Shown here: positions 55,410-64,000 of the stretch, piece after piece
Layout: each line of letters starts with the position of its first letter
Numbering within the stretch: position 1 is the stretch's first letter
Assembly: GCF_030908465.1 (NCBI RefSeq)
Contig: NZ_CP133078.1
Location: 2,480,001 to 2,544,000, forward strand
Direction of reading: 5' to 3'
Length of the DNA: 64,000 nt
From: Anaerotignum sp. MB30-C6
GTDB taxonomy: Bacteria > Bacillota > Clostridia > Lachnospirales > Anaerotignaceae
Made by a program: the position numbers and the translations under genes
The notes under the pieces: model-generated
What the model was told of the DNA's origin: nothing
Seen by the model: only the letters and a program-made list of their open reading frames with translations
Database searches by the model: none

Positions 55410-56029
55410 TATGCGTACACCTCCTCAATCTTCGCTACCGCATCTTTTGTTACAACCAATGTGTTGTACTTCAAAAGATCATATACGTTAATTGTATTTA
55501 CGGAAGCTGTTTTTACTTCAGGAATATTTCTTGCGGAAAGCATTACATTGCTGTTTGTACCATCCATAACGATCAAAGCCTTACCGCATTTGATGTTTTC
55601 AAGCACATTAGCCATTGCTTTTGTCTTAACTTCCGCCAAATTTAACTCGTCTAAAACGATAATCTTACCTTCAGCTGCTTTTACAGAAAGAGCGGACTGA
55701 AGAGCCAATCTCTTAACCTTTTTGTTCAGCTTGTAAGAGTAATCTCTAGGCTTGGGAGCGAATACAACGCCACCGCCTACCCACTGAGGGGAACGGATGG
55801 AGCCCTGTCTTGCTCTACCTGTACCTTTCTGTCTCCAAGGTTTTCTACCACCACCGCGAACTTCCGCGCGTGTCTTTGTGCTCTGTGTGCCCTGTCTCTG
55901 GTTCGCCAGATACTGAACAACTGCCAGATGCATTACATGTTCATTTGCTTCTATACCGAAAATAGCGTCGTTCAGTTCGATTGTTTCTACCTGATCGCCC
56001 TTCATGTTTAATACTGCAACATTTGCCAT
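55409..56029 (-). CDS. rplD: 50S ribosomal protein L4
   Basis: 206 residues. [20 protein letters not shown] and [19 protein letters not shown] form the tunnel loop where macrolide resistance changes occur. Starts after AAAGGAGGAAACTAAC. L4 autoregulates the S10 operon in enterobacteria; that is not established for clostridia. Confidence 0.98.
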   Translation of the reverse strand: MANVAVLNMKGDQVETIELNDAIFGIEANEHVMHLAVVQYLANQRQGTQSTKTRAEVRGGGRKPWRQKGTGRARQGSIRSPQWVGGGVVFAPKPRDYSYKLNKKVKRLALQSALSVKAAEGKIIVLDELNLAEVKTKAMANVLENIKCGKALIVMDGTNSNVMLSARNIPEVKTASVNTINVYDLLKYNTLVVTKDAVAKIEEVYA

Positions 56030-56056
56030 GTTAGTTTCCTCCTTTCGTAAAGTTTA

Positions 56057-56686
56057 TCAAGCCTTTACGCTGTCTTTGATAACCAGAATAGAACCCTTTG
56101 CACCAGGAACTGCGCCCTTGATTAAAATCAAGTTCTTTTCTGCATCAGTACGAACGATTTCAAGGTTCTGGATTGTTACATTTTCGCTACCCATGTGACC
56201 AGGCATTTTTTTGCCTTTTCTAACACGGCTAGGTGTTGCGGAAGAACCCATAGAACCTACTACTCTGTGAGATTTGGAACCGTGTCCCATAGGACCTCTG
56301 CTTGCGTTATATCTCTTAATTGTACTCTGGAAGCCTTTACCTTTGGAAACACCGCTTGCGTCAACTTTTTCGCCAGCTGCGAATACATCAGCTTTAATTT
56401 CAGCGCCAACTTCGTATGCGCTTACGTCTTCCAATCTGAATTCTTTTACATATTTCTTTGCTGTAACGCCTGCTTTATCAAAATGACCCTGTGCAGGTTT
56501 TGTTACGTGCTTAGCCTTTTCATCTACAAAACCAATCTGAATTGCTTCGTAGCCGTCATTTTCAGCTGTTTTTTTCTGAACAACAACGCAAGGGCCAGCT
56601 TCAAGAACTGTTACCGGTACTAACGTGCCGCTTTCTGTGAAAACCTGTGTCATACCGATTTTCTTAGCCATAATAGCCTTTTTCAT
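56057..56686 (-). CDS. rplC: 50S ribosomal protein L3
   Basis: About 209 residues. [20 protein letters not shown] start and [20 protein letters not shown], the finger near the peptidyl-transferase centre. ATG 56686 follows AGGAGGTGCACGAA; the GTG at 56695 is in the site. Confidence 0.98.
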   Translation of the reverse strand: MKKAIMAKKIGMTQVFTESGTLVPVTVLEAGPCVVVQKKTAENDGYEAIQIGFVDEKAKHVTKPAQGHFDKAGVTAKKYVKEFRLEDVSAYEVGAEIKADVFAAGEKVDASGVSKGKGFQSTIKRYNASRGPMGHGSKSHRVVGSMGSSATPSRVRKGKKMPGHMGSENVTIQNLEIVRTDAEKNLILIKGAVPGAKGSILVIKDSVKA

Positions 56687-56865
56687 TTCGTGCACCTCCT
56701 AATTTTCTACAGCGGATTGCCCTTTTGGGGGTAATCATTCTAGATTCATATAAGAGTTGTTGCCGATGCTTTTGTTAGCGAATACTTCTTATATAAACCA
56801 GTTGTGGATGTTTTTCTTCTTCAGAAATACGTCCGGTTCGTTGCAATCCGTTCATACTTCAAAAA

Positions 56866-57180
56866 TTATTTCATTACTTTTAATGTGATATCTACGCCAG
56901 CAGGCAAATCCAGACGGCTTAAAGCGTCAGCTGTCTTTGCTGTAGGGCTAAGAATATCAATCAATCTCTTGTGTGTTCTCATCTCGAACTGCTCTCTGGA
57001 GTCTTTGTACTTGTGTACCGCTCTGATAATCGTTACAACTTCCTTCTTTGTGGGAAGAGGGATTGGACCACTGATTTGTGCTCCTGTTTTCTTCGCTGTT
57101 TCGATGATCTGCGCTGCAGACTGGTCGATCAATTTATGATCGTAAGCTTTGAGACTGATTCTGATTTTTGGGTTAGCCAT
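56866..57180 (-). CDS. rpsJ: 30S ribosomal protein S10
   Basis: 104 residues. [20 protein letters not shown] and the loop [20 protein letters not shown], which also binds NusB in antitermination. First gene of the S10 operon, 180 bases before rplC. Starts after AAAGGAGGGGACTTTTTTT. Confidence 0.98.
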   Translation of the reverse strand: MANPKIRISLKAYDHKLIDQSAAQIIETAKKTGAQISGPIPLPTKKEVVTIIRAVHKYKDSREQFEMRTHKRLIDILSPTAKTADALSRLDLPAGVDITLKVMK

Positions 57181-57463
57181 AAAAAAAGTCCCCTCCTTTT
57201 CGTACTTTTGATTTCAGCACGACAAGTGGTGACTGCACACTTATCCGGGTGTATCCTGCAACGACAGACACAAAATCACCCCACAAAAGGGTAATTCTTC
57301 CCTAATATTCAGTACAGTGACCTTGTCGCCCGGTTTCTTGAACTGGACATCGCTCCGCAGAAAAACCCGTAAGCCTTGATTTTATAGGCTTTTGGCAACC
57401 TTCTGCTTCAACACTCTATGTCACAACAGTAATCAGTATACACGAAAAACATTGGGATTGCAA
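57181..57463 (-). promoter_or_regulatory. S10 operon promoter and long leader
   Basis: On the minus strand TTGCAA (57463 to 57458) and TATACT (57440 to 57435) are 17 bases apart. Transcription from about 57428 gives a leader of about 250 bases before rpsJ, with a possible gcctataaaatcaaggc fold and several GC-rich blocks (gcggagcgatgtcc, ccgggcgacaagg). The length and composition suggest a regulatory RNA. Confidence 0.65.
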
Positions 57464-57617
57464 GCTTTTCCGCGTATTTTTTTTGGAAATTTCTTCGATT
57501 TTTAATAAAAATTTCTCCCTAAATACCAGCTGATTTTAAACAATCTGCACAAGGACTTTCTGTGCTCCTTTATCCTTAACCCTTCGGTACCTTTTTTATG
57601 CATTAGACGGACACATT

Positions 57618-57655
57618 CTCTCTTTCTCCCCCTCTCTTTCTCCCCCTCTCTTTTT
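57618..57655. repeat. 14-base tandem repeat
   Basis: ctctctttctcccc is repeated at 57618-57631 and 57632-57645 with a partial third copy. A strand-biased pyrimidine tract between the S10 promoter and the end of the split coiled-coil gene. Confidence 0.8.
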
Positions 57656-57669
57656 AAATAAATCAGCCG

Positions 57670-58107
57670 TCAGGCATCAATGGGGAAATCCATCACCTGT
57701 TCCTCTGTGGTTTTCATCCTTGTCTTCAGTTCATCCAAGTAAGCTAGATACCACTGCTTTCTGGCCTCACCATCTTCTATTTCGTAGCCTTTGTCTAGCA
57801 CTCTGCTTTCCATTGAAACGAGTCCGTCCATGGCACAAGGAAAATGCCTTGCTTTTCTCCGAAACTCCTTTAGCTGCCTGCGCCACCCTTCTAAATGCTC
57901 CTCTAGACTCTTGATACCCACGGGTATTTCTTCTTCATTAAAATCCCCCCTGAGTTTTCCAAATAGGCCATTACTCCTTTTCATGCCTTTCTGCACCTCA
58001 GCGCGGACGGGTTTCAATTCTTCACGCAGTAAGCGTATCCCCTCCAGCAATTGTGTTCTTTCTTTATAAAGGTTTTCTTGCCCATGAAATTCTAACTCCG
58101 GGAAAAT
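57670..58107 (-). CDS. C-terminal part of a split coiled-coil protein
   Basis: About 145 codons readable from KVIFPELEFHGQENLYKERT to the stop; the nominal start at TTG 58050 has no ribosome binding site. It is charged and helical (GIRLLREELKPVRAEVQKGM, EEHLEGWRRQLKEFRRKARH). The reading frame can be followed upstream past the stop of the next gene, with protein-like composition, showing that both pieces were one gene of about 472 codons. No known family. Confidence 0.55.
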   Translation of the reverse strand: MFPELEFHGQENLYKERTQLLEGIRLLREELKPVRAEVQKGMKRSNGLFGKLRGDFNEEEIPVGIKSLEEHLEGWRRQLKEFRRKARHFPCAMDGLVSMESRVLDKGYEIEDGEARKQWYLAYLDELKTRMKTTEEQVMDFPIDA

Positions 58108-59087
58108 AACCTTTGTTGTGTATGGGTGTCTTCCATATAAGACGGAAAATAAGACGGAAAAATCTCATTCTGCTTTTCAATCTTATAATGGGCATGCTCA
58201 GGAAAAGAAATTCGAACAGTGGCTGTTTCTATAGTTATTTCTTTTTCATCCATTACTAAATTTCCCCTATCCCCACTTTCTATCTTCAGCTCCTCCAACA
58301 GTTTCTCCCCATCCCCCTCCATTACTTCAAAGGTTTCTACCAAACCCTTTTGTAATTCTTCCATTCTATTTTGGATGGTATACAGCATGGCATTTTCCTG
58401 TAAAATTACCCCTAGGTTTCCTGTGCCCTTTGATAGTATTCCATATACACTGGACTTTTTCACCTTATTGCACATATTTATTGTCTCATAGTCTTGCCTT
58501 AGTTTTTTAAAAAAATCATTAACTGTTTGTTCTACTTTAAATAAACTGTTTTGTATCATAACCTTTTCCTTATCATTTCCCTGAGCATTATTGAAGCGTT
58601 CCATATACGCTACCAAATCTTTTAGAAAGTTTGTAATATTGTTTGAAAGTAAAATCCCATCTTCCGCCAGTTCACACCATAAAGTTAGGCTTTTAACCGT
58701 TGCTTTAGCTCCCATTTCTTCAATATAAGAAGATTCTATCTGCCCTTTGTTTTCGGAGCATATTACGTCGTCCCCCAAGCCTTTTAACTTTCGTTCCAAC
58801 TCAGGAATTCTTTTCTCACCTTCCTCAATATAGAATAATACTTTTTCATAAGCTTTTTTTGCCGCATCCACTTCCTGTTTCGCTTTTGCCAGCTTATCCT
58901 CATGATTTCCTGCAAATAGGGAGAAATATTTTTCCACACTGCGCTCCATACGCTCCACAACATCTTTCTTTAAAACATATCCACTGCTTAATGCCTTGCG
59001 CCGTGCACCATAAATACTCCGCCGCCCCTTCCAAAGATTCAATTCAGCCCGTATGCTTAATGCCTCTATGGCCTTATATGTATCCAT
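58092..59087 (-). CDS. N-terminal part of a split coiled-coil protein
   Basis: About 331 residues starting MDTYKAIEALSIRAELNLW; ATG 59087 follows AAAGGGGGAAAAGT, so an upstream extension to 59135 is dropped. Long helices dominate (KAKQEVDAAKKAYEKVLFYI, IPELERKLKGLG). The end has a 12-base tandem duplication giving FPSYFPSY, then a frameshift to a stop. No signal peptide or membrane segment. Function unknown; it may be an element-borne or phage-like structural protein, but nothing supports that directly. Confidence 0.6.
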   Translation of the reverse strand: MDTYKAIEALSIRAELNLWKGRRSIYGARRKALSSGYVLKKDVVERMERSVEKYFSLFAGNHEDKLAKAKQEVDAAKKAYEKVLFYIEEGEKRIPELERKLKGLGDDVICSENKGQIESSYIEEMGAKATVKSLTLWCELAEDGILLSNNITNFLKDLVAYMERFNNAQGNDKEKVMIQNSLFKVEQTVNDFFKKLRQDYETINMCNKVKKSSVYGILSKGTGNLGVILQENAMLYTIQNRMEELQKGLVETFEVMEGDGEKLLEELKIESGDRGNLVMDEKEITIETATVRISFPEHAHYKIEKQNEIFPSYFPSYMEDTHTQQRLFSRS

Positions 59088-59266
59088 ACTTTTCCCCCTT
59101 TGCATCCAGCTTTTACTTGTTCTATTTCTGCACACGTAAGGTAAATTCCTGCCCCAACCATTTATTGTAAGACTTTTGTAATTTTTTTCTATATTCTTAT
59201 GACAAGAGATTTTTTTCTACTCTTCTCCAAAAGATACTCCAAATTTTATTTGGGAAAATAAAAAAG

Positions 59267-59342
59267 TAGTCCCATTGAATTCAGAACCCTCGTATGCTTG
59301 CCGCACAAGCATAGGGACGTCTAGAAACATCAATAGAACTAC
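59267..59342 (-). terminator. Terminator of the PFL-ACT operon
   Basis: On the minus strand gtagttctattga pairs with tcaatgggactac, enclosing gtccctatgcttg/caagcatacgaggg, and is followed by TTTTTTATTTT. It begins 30 bases after the PFL-protein stop. From 59088 to 59266 nothing else is seen. Confidence 0.85.
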
Positions 59343-59371
59343 TCTTTTAAATTCTTTATATGGAAAATATC

Positions 59372-60730
59372 TTAATTTTTAAAGCTATGAATGGGTGCAG
59401 GAATACGTCCGCCACGAGCGATAAAATCTTCGCAGCTATAACGGTTTACAGGCATAACAGGGGCATGTCCCAATAACCCACCAAACTCCACATGGCCGCC
59501 TTCTTTTCTTCCAATAACAGGAATCAAACGAACAGCCGTTGTTTTATTGTTCACCATACCAATTGCCGCTTCATCGGCAATAATACCGGAAATGGTAGAT
59601 GCAGGCGTATCGCCAGGAATGGCAATCATATCTAAACCAACGGAGCAAACACAGGTCATCGCTTCTAATTTTTCCAAAGTTAATGCACCCTTTTCTGCCG
59701 CTTCTATCATACCATGGTCTTCGCTAACAGGAATAAATGCACCACTTAAACCACCAACATAAGAAGAAGCCATAACGCCACCTTTTTTCACGTTGTCGTT
59801 TAATAGAGCCAAGGCCGCTGTGGTTCCAGGTGCACCCGGTTCCGCCAGACCCATTTCCTGAAAAATTTCAGCAATACTATCGCCAACGGCAGGCGTGGGA
59901 GCCAAGGAAAGATCAATGATACCAAAGGGAACATTCAGGATTTCAGAAGCCTCTTTTGCAATCATCTGACCAACACGGGTGATTTTAAATGCCGTACGCT
60001 TTACCGTTTCGCAAAGTGTTTCGAAGTCGGCACCTCGTACTTCTTCCAAAGCCTTCTTTACAACACCTGGACCACTTACCCCAACATTAATTGCGCAGTC
60101 AGCCTCACCAACGCCGTGGAATGCACCTGCCATAAAGGGGTTATCCTCAACGGCATTGCAGAATACTACCAATTTAGCACAACCGATGCACTCTGCATCT
60201 TTTGTCAGTTCCGCAGTTTTTAAAATAATTTCACCCATTTCCTTTACGGCATCCATGTTAATGCCGTTTCTGGAAGTACCAATATTAACGGAAGAACAAA
60301 CTCTTTCCGTTACTGCCATTGCCTCAGGAATGGATGCAATCAGCTTTCTATCACTTTGTGTGTAGCCTTTATGGACCAAAGCAGAAAAACCACCGATAAA
60401 GTTTACGCCAACTTCCTTAGCGGCTTTATCTAAAGTTTGAGCAATACTTACATAGGAGTCGGTTTTGCATCCCGCAGCTGCAATGGCTATGGGCGTAATG
60501 GAGATTCTTTTATTTACAACGGGAATACCGTATTTTTTGGCCAATTCATCGCCAACCTTAACCAGGTCTTTGGCACAGGTGGTAATCTTGTTATATATTT
60601 TTTCATTGAATTTATCAATATCAGCATCTGCGCAATCCAATAAACTGATACCCATGGTAATGGTACGAACGTCTAAGTTCATATCGTCAATCATGCGGTT
60701 TGTTTCCAAAATTTCGTTTCTTGTAATCAT
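59372..60730 (-). CDS. PFL-family protein (DUF711/UPF0210)
   Basis: 452 residues. The family shares the fold of pyruvate formate-lyase but lacks its glycyl radical motif. Visible blocks are [60 protein letters not shown] and [13 protein letters not shown]. The gene follows an ACT-domain gene by 17 bases, the usual pairing in bacteria and archaea. The biochemical role is not established; regulation by an amino acid through the ACT partner is plausible. Confidence 0.93.
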   Translation of the reverse strand: MITRNEILETNRMIDDMNLDVRTITMGISLLDCADADIDKFNEKIYNKITTCAKDLVKVGDELAKKYGIPVVNKRISITPIAIAAAGCKTDSYVSIAQTLDKAAKEVGVNFIGGFSALVHKGYTQSDRKLIASIPEAMAVTERVCSSVNIGTSRNGINMDAVKEMGEIILKTAELTKDAECIGCAKLVVFCNAVEDNPFMAGAFHGVGEADCAINVGVSGPGVVKKALEEVRGADFETLCETVKRTAFKITRVGQMIAKEASEILNVPFGIIDLSLAPTPAVGDSIAEIFQEMGLAEPGAPGTTAALALLNDNVKKGGVMASSYVGGLSGAFIPVSEDHGMIEAAEKGALTLEKLEAMTCVCSVGLDMIAIPGDTPASTISGIIADEAAIGMVNNKTTAVRLIPVIGRKEGGHVEFGGLLGHAPVMPVNRYSCEDFIARGGRIPAPIHSFKN

Positions 60731-60747
60731 TCTTCAGCCCTCCCAGA

Positions 60748-61029
60748 TTAAATGCGATGCATTGCATCAAAGATTCTTGTATGCTGAACTCTGATTTTAA
60801 GCCCCATTTCGTTACCAAGCGCATCAAATTTTGCAGAAATTTCATTGTAATCACTTGTTGCATTTGTAATATCTACAACCGTTACCATGTTAAAATAGCC
60901 GCCAACGATTGTTTGAGAAATATCTAAGATATTAATGTTGGTATCAGCCAAAAGTGTACATACTCTAGCGGTAATCCCAACAGCATCCTGCCCAACTACG
61001 GTAATAACTGCCTTTTCCATTTCCTGCAT
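60748..61029 (-). CDS. ACT-domain protein (UPF0237)
   Basis: 93 residues, one ACT domain: VITVVGQDAVGITARVCTLL, then TNINILDISQTIVGGYFNM. ACT domains bind amino acids or similar small ligands. Starts after AGGAGGAGAAATAAG; a second ATG three codons later is possible. First gene of the pair with the PFL-family protein. Confidence 0.94.
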   Translation of the reverse strand: MQEMEKAVITVVGQDAVGITARVCTLLADTNINILDISQTIVGGYFNMVTVVDITNATSDYNEISAKFDALGNEMGLKIRVQHTRIFDAMHRI

Positions 61030-61150
61030 CTTATTTCTCCTCCTTAATCAAATCCGAAAACCTCTGCATCTTTCCCAACCTTTTCTTTTGTTACATAGCT
61101 TTCTTTTACAATGATACTTTCACCATATCACTTAAGTTGGTGGTTAAATA

Positions 61151-61711
61151 TTATCGTTTATTGCCATATCCTTTTAATAATTGACGATATAAGGGTTTAT
61201 AAATTAATCTTGGGCCCCTTCGAACACTTTCCATCAAAGTAATTTTTTCTACTGCAAAACTTCTGCCATCCATAACAACAGCCTTTTGTACATCAGAAAA
61301 GCCCCTTTGAGGCTCTACTTCACGCCCCAAGGTAATATGGGGGCTAAGCCCCTTTTTTTCTCTAGCAAAGCCTTGTCTCTCCAAACTTTTTTCCAGATTA
61401 AAAAATAGTCGTTGTAAAGGGTCACTTTTTTCCACCCCAGCCCATAGAATGCCCCGCTCCCCTCTTCCGAAAAAGCCAATCTGACCCAATTTTAAGTCAA
61501 AAGCCTTATTTCTTTGAGCAGCATCAAACATGGCTTCTTGTAAATACTCCACATCCGACGGGTTTATTTCTCCCAAGAAATGTAGCGTAATATGAAAATT
61601 GTCTTGAGGTGTATAATTCCCACGACGACAGTACTTTTGTGTTTCCGTCTGAACCTCTGAAAGATATTCTCTAATATCTGGCGACAATTCGATGGCGATA
61701 AACGTACGCAT
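61151..61711 (-). CDS. thpR: RNA 2',3'-cyclic phosphodiesterase
   Basis: About 186 residues of the 2H phosphoesterase superfamily. The two HxTx motifs are HITLHFLGE near residue 43 and HITLGRE near residue 125. It opens RTFIAIELSPDIREYL. ATG 61711 is chosen because of AAGGAGGGGCGAT; an upstream frame to 61795 is dropped. It hydrolyses RNA 2',3'-cyclic ends and can ligate tRNA halves in vitro. Single gene. Confidence 0.92.
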   Translation of the reverse strand: MRTFIAIELSPDIREYLSEVQTETQKYCRRGNYTPQDNFHITLHFLGEINPSDVEYLQEAMFDAAQRNKAFDLKLGQIGFFGRGERGILWAGVEKSDPLQRLFFNLEKSLERQGFAREKKGLSPHITLGREVEPQRGFSDVQKAVVMDGRSFAVEKITLMESVRRGPRLIYKPLYRQLLKGYGNKR

Positions 61712-61844
61712 ATCGCCCCTCCTTCCTAAAAAAAACTCCCAGGGGATGGGGTAATCCTTATGATTTTCCCGGCATCCCACCGAGAGCTTTCTCATTCATC
61801 TCTATTTAATTATGGTTTCACTTTGCTCCTACTCTGGCTTACGC

Positions 61845-63827
61845 TTACGCTCTCACCATAGTTAACGCTTTTTCTACCACATTTTCTACGGTAAAGCCAA
61901 AATCTTTAAACAATAAGCCAGCAGGCGCAGATGCTCCAAAGCCTTCCATGGCAATTACAGCACCGTCTAAGCCAACATACTTGTGCCAGCCAAAGTCAGC
62001 CGCCGCTTCCACAGCCAATCTGCTTCTAATTGCCTTAGGCATGATACTTTCTTTGTATTCTGCACTCTGTTCTTCGAACAGTTCCCAGCTAGGCATACTG
62101 ATTACCCTTGCCTTTATACCTTTTTCAGCCAGTACATCGTAAGCTTTATAAATTAGCTCCACTTCAGAACCACTTGCCATCAATAAGATGTCAGGTGTTC
62201 CTGCGCAGTCTTTCAAAATATAAGCGCCTTTTAACGCCTCTTTGCCTGTGCCTTCCAAAGCAGGCAAGTTCTGTCTGGAAAGAATCAGGGCAGTGGGTGT
62301 TGTTGTCTTTGTTAATGCGGTATACCAGCCGGCTGCTGTTTCCCTTGTATCGCAAGGGCGGAACGCAATATAGTTCGGCATACTGCGTAACATTGCCAAA
62401 TGCTCGATAGGCTGATGGGTAGGGCCATCTTCTCCAACACCAATGCTATCATGGGTTAAAATACTAATAACCGGTAAGCCCATCAAAGACTCCATACGAA
62501 GTCCTGCCTTCATATAGTCAGCAAATACAAAGAAGCCTGCCACATAAGGACGTAAACCACCATGCACCGCCATACCGTTTGCCATGGCTGTCATTGCAAA
62601 TTCACGAATACCAAAGTGTACGTTGGAACCTGCAGGGTTTTCTTTGCTGTAATATTCTCTTTCTTTCATCAAAGACTTATTGGAAGGTGCCAAGTCAGCA
62701 GATCCACCAAATAAGTTGGGCACTACCTTCGCTACCTTCTGCAATACCTTTTCAGATGCAGCACGAGTAGCAATGTCTCCTTCGTTTTTCCAGAAGTCTT
62801 CATCATTCAAAAGGTCAACTGCCAATTCATCGCTATGCCAAGCAGCATATTCCTTTGCCAATTCAGGATTCTTCTTTGCATAAGCCTTAAACATTTCGTT
62901 CCAAGCCGCTTCTACTTTTTCACCATTTGCAATGATTTCTGCCATATGGGCTTTCACTTCATCGGGCACATGGAATTCATCGGTATAATCCCAAACCAAG
63001 TTTTTCTTAGACAAACCAATCTCTTCAACGCCAAGGGGTTCGCCATGGGCAGATGCCTTACCCTGTTTGTTGGGTGCACCATAACCAATTTGGGTGTTCA
63101 CTTTTACCAAAGCAGGCTTGTCTGATGCTTTTGCTTCTTCAATGGTTCTTTCAAGAGCTTCAACATCGTTGCCATCTTCCACTTCAAAAACGTCCCAGTT
63201 GTATGCAAGAAAACGAGCTTTTACATCTTCTGTAAAGGCTGTATCTGTGCTGCCTTCGATTGTGATTTTGTTGCTATCGTATAAAAGAACTAATTTAGAA
63301 AGACCCATTGTTCCTGCCAAAGAAGCTGCTTCAGAAGCAACACCTTCTTGCAAACAACCGTCACCACAAAGGGCAAAGGTATAGTGGTCTACTACTTTAA
63401 ATTCTGGTGTGTTAAACTTTGCAGCCAAGTGGCTTTCTGCTAACGCCATACCAACGGCATTTGCAATACCCTGACCCAAAGGGCCAGTGGTTGTTTCTAC
63501 GCCAACGGTATGCTTATATTCAGGGTGACCAGGTGTCAAAGAATTTCTCTGACGGAAGTTTTTCAAATCTTCAATGGTCAAGCCATAGCCGAATACATGG
63601 AGTAAAGAGTACAGTAAGGCAGAGCCATGTCCTGCGGAAAGAACGAAACGATCTCTGTCGTCCCAAGCAGGGTTTTTAGGGTTTATCTTCATTCCCTTTG
63701 CCCATAATGTGTATGCCATGGGTGCTGCACCCAAAGGCAAGCCAGGGTGGCCGCTATTTGCCTTCTGAATTGCTTCTGCGGAAAGAAAACGCAGGGTGTT
63801 AATAGTCAATTGATCCATAGGGTTCAT
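61845..63827 (-). CDS. tkt: Transketolase
   Basis: 660 residues, full length. Thiamine-diphosphate enzyme of the pentose phosphate pathway. LSAGHGSALLYSLLH near residue 67 and GDGCLQEGVASEAASLAG near 155 bind the cofactor; LTHDSIGVGEDGPTHQPIEH near 465 marks the pyrimidine domain. Starts after CGGAGGTAAAAAC. A transaldolase gene lies 45 bases upstream on the same strand, giving a non-oxidative pentose phosphate operon that also supplies erythrose 4-phosphate. Confidence 0.98.
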   Translation of the reverse strand: MNPMDQLTINTLRFLSAEAIQKANSGHPGLPLGAAPMAYTLWAKGMKINPKNPAWDDRDRFVLSAGHGSALLYSLLHVFGYGLTIEDLKNFRQRNSLTPGHPEYKHTVGVETTTGPLGQGIANAVGMALAESHLAAKFNTPEFKVVDHYTFALCGDGCLQEGVASEAASLAGTMGLSKLVLLYDSNKITIEGSTDTAFTEDVKARFLAYNWDVFEVEDGNDVEALERTIEEAKASDKPALVKVNTQIGYGAPNKQGKASAHGEPLGVEEIGLSKKNLVWDYTDEFHVPDEVKAHMAEIIANGEKVEAAWNEMFKAYAKKNPELAKEYAAWHSDELAVDLLNDEDFWKNEGDIATRAASEKVLQKVAKVVPNLFGGSADLAPSNKSLMKEREYYSKENPAGSNVHFGIREFAMTAMANGMAVHGGLRPYVAGFFVFADYMKAGLRMESLMGLPVISILTHDSIGVGEDGPTHQPIEHLAMLRSMPNYIAFRPCDTRETAAGWYTALTKTTTPTALILSRQNLPALEGTGKEALKGAYILKDCAGTPDILLMASGSEVELIYKAYDVLAEKGIKARVISMPSWELFEEQSAEYKESIMPKAIRSRLAVEAAADFGWHKYVGLDGAVIAMEGFGASAPAGLLFKDFGFTVENVVEKALTMVRA

Positions 63828-63871
63828 GTTTTTACCTCCGAAAACAGTTTTGAAACCACAGTTACGTCTGA

Positions 63872-64000
63872 TTATTTTTTAGGAACAGTTTCCCAATCTT
63901 TTAAGAAACGTTCGATACCAATGTCAGTCAAAGGGTGTTTTGCCATTTGAATTAATACGTTGTAAGGGATGGTTGCAATGTGACAGCCAACTCTTGCCGC
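63872..64000 (-). CDS. Transaldolase, 3' end (partial)
   Basis: The last 42 codons of a gene that continues beyond the window. The sequence [20 protein letters not shown], followed by [20 protein letters not shown], matches the end of the short transaldolase/fructose-6-phosphate aldolase (TalC/Fsa) family, in which the final helix swaps between subunits. Adjacent to tkt, so transaldolase is the likely activity. Confidence 0.88.
   Translation of the reverse strand, partial: AARVGCHIATIPYNVLIQMAKHPLTDIGIERFLKDWETVPKK

Noticed and set aside
35641..57180. Hidden genes antisense to the ribosomal protein cluster
   Set aside because: The many plus-strand frames are shadows caused by codon bias of highly expressed genes and have no ribosome sites.
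1..64000. tRNA or rRNA genes
   Set aside because: I saw no GTTCRANNC T-arm with cloverleaf partners and no rRNA blocks; a tRNA scan would settle it.

Overview
The window looks like the chromosome of a low-GC, strictly anaerobic Firmicute of the class Clostridia, probably close to Lachnospirales. The reasons are AT-rich intergenic DNA, strong AGGAGG ribosome binding sites, rubredoxin plus flavodiiron protein, anaerobic sulfite reductase, a lone KOW-domain protein between map and infA, and a zinc-type S14. The organism is inferred; no 16S or other marker RNA lies in the window.

Positions 1-35.6 kb are a loosely packed accessory half with many intergenic stretches and several decayed genes. It opens with a geneless repeat-rich stretch, an unknown small protein, a DUF1643 protein and a solitary OLD-type ATPase/Toprim nuclease (possible phage defence). 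From 4.1 to 14.9 kb lies a redox/sulfur block: a Crp/Fnr-type regulator, a DUF2249/AhpD-like fusion, a hemerythrin, a broken partner gene, a ferredoxin, a FecBCD-type ABC importer, and a formate/nitrite-family channel followed by asrABC. Three promoters in this block (ferredoxin, ABC importer, fnt-asrABC) carry the same inverted repeat ATGTTG-N6-CAACAT or a close variant. In each it lies exactly 20 bases upstream of a good -10 box, so its centre is at -41.5. This points to one class II-activated regulon, most simply run by the Crp-like protein at 4161.

From 15 to 26 kb there is an SLH-domain surface protein with a membrane partner, a small lipoprotein, an Amidase_6 protein, a radical SAM/SPASM enzyme, the thiSFGH thiamine-thiazole operon, rubredoxin and an A-type flavoprotein. 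From 26 to 35.5 kb come a two-component system next to an FtsX-type permease that has lost its C-terminus and its ATPase, two small unknown proteins, a cold-shock gene with a terminator in its leader, an MFS exporter with an AraC-GNAT regulator, and a degenerate, duplicated tyrosine recombinase abutting the 3' side of rpsI.

From 35.6 to 57.5 kb the minus strand carries the conserved information-processing cluster, in transcription order rpsJ-rplCDWB-rpsS-rplV-rpsC-rplP-rpmC-rpsQ-rplNXE-rpsZ-rpsH-rplFR-rpsE-rpmD-rplO-secY-adk-map-KOW-infA-rpmJ-rpsMKD-rpoA-rplQ, then ecfA1-ecfA2-ecfT, truA and rplM-rpsI. A consensus promoter and a 250-base leader precede rpsJ. The last 6.5 kb hold a coiled-coil gene split by a frameshift, a PFL/DUF711 protein with its ACT partner, an RNA 2',3'-cyclic phosphodiesterase (thpR), transketolase and the 3' end of a transaldolase.
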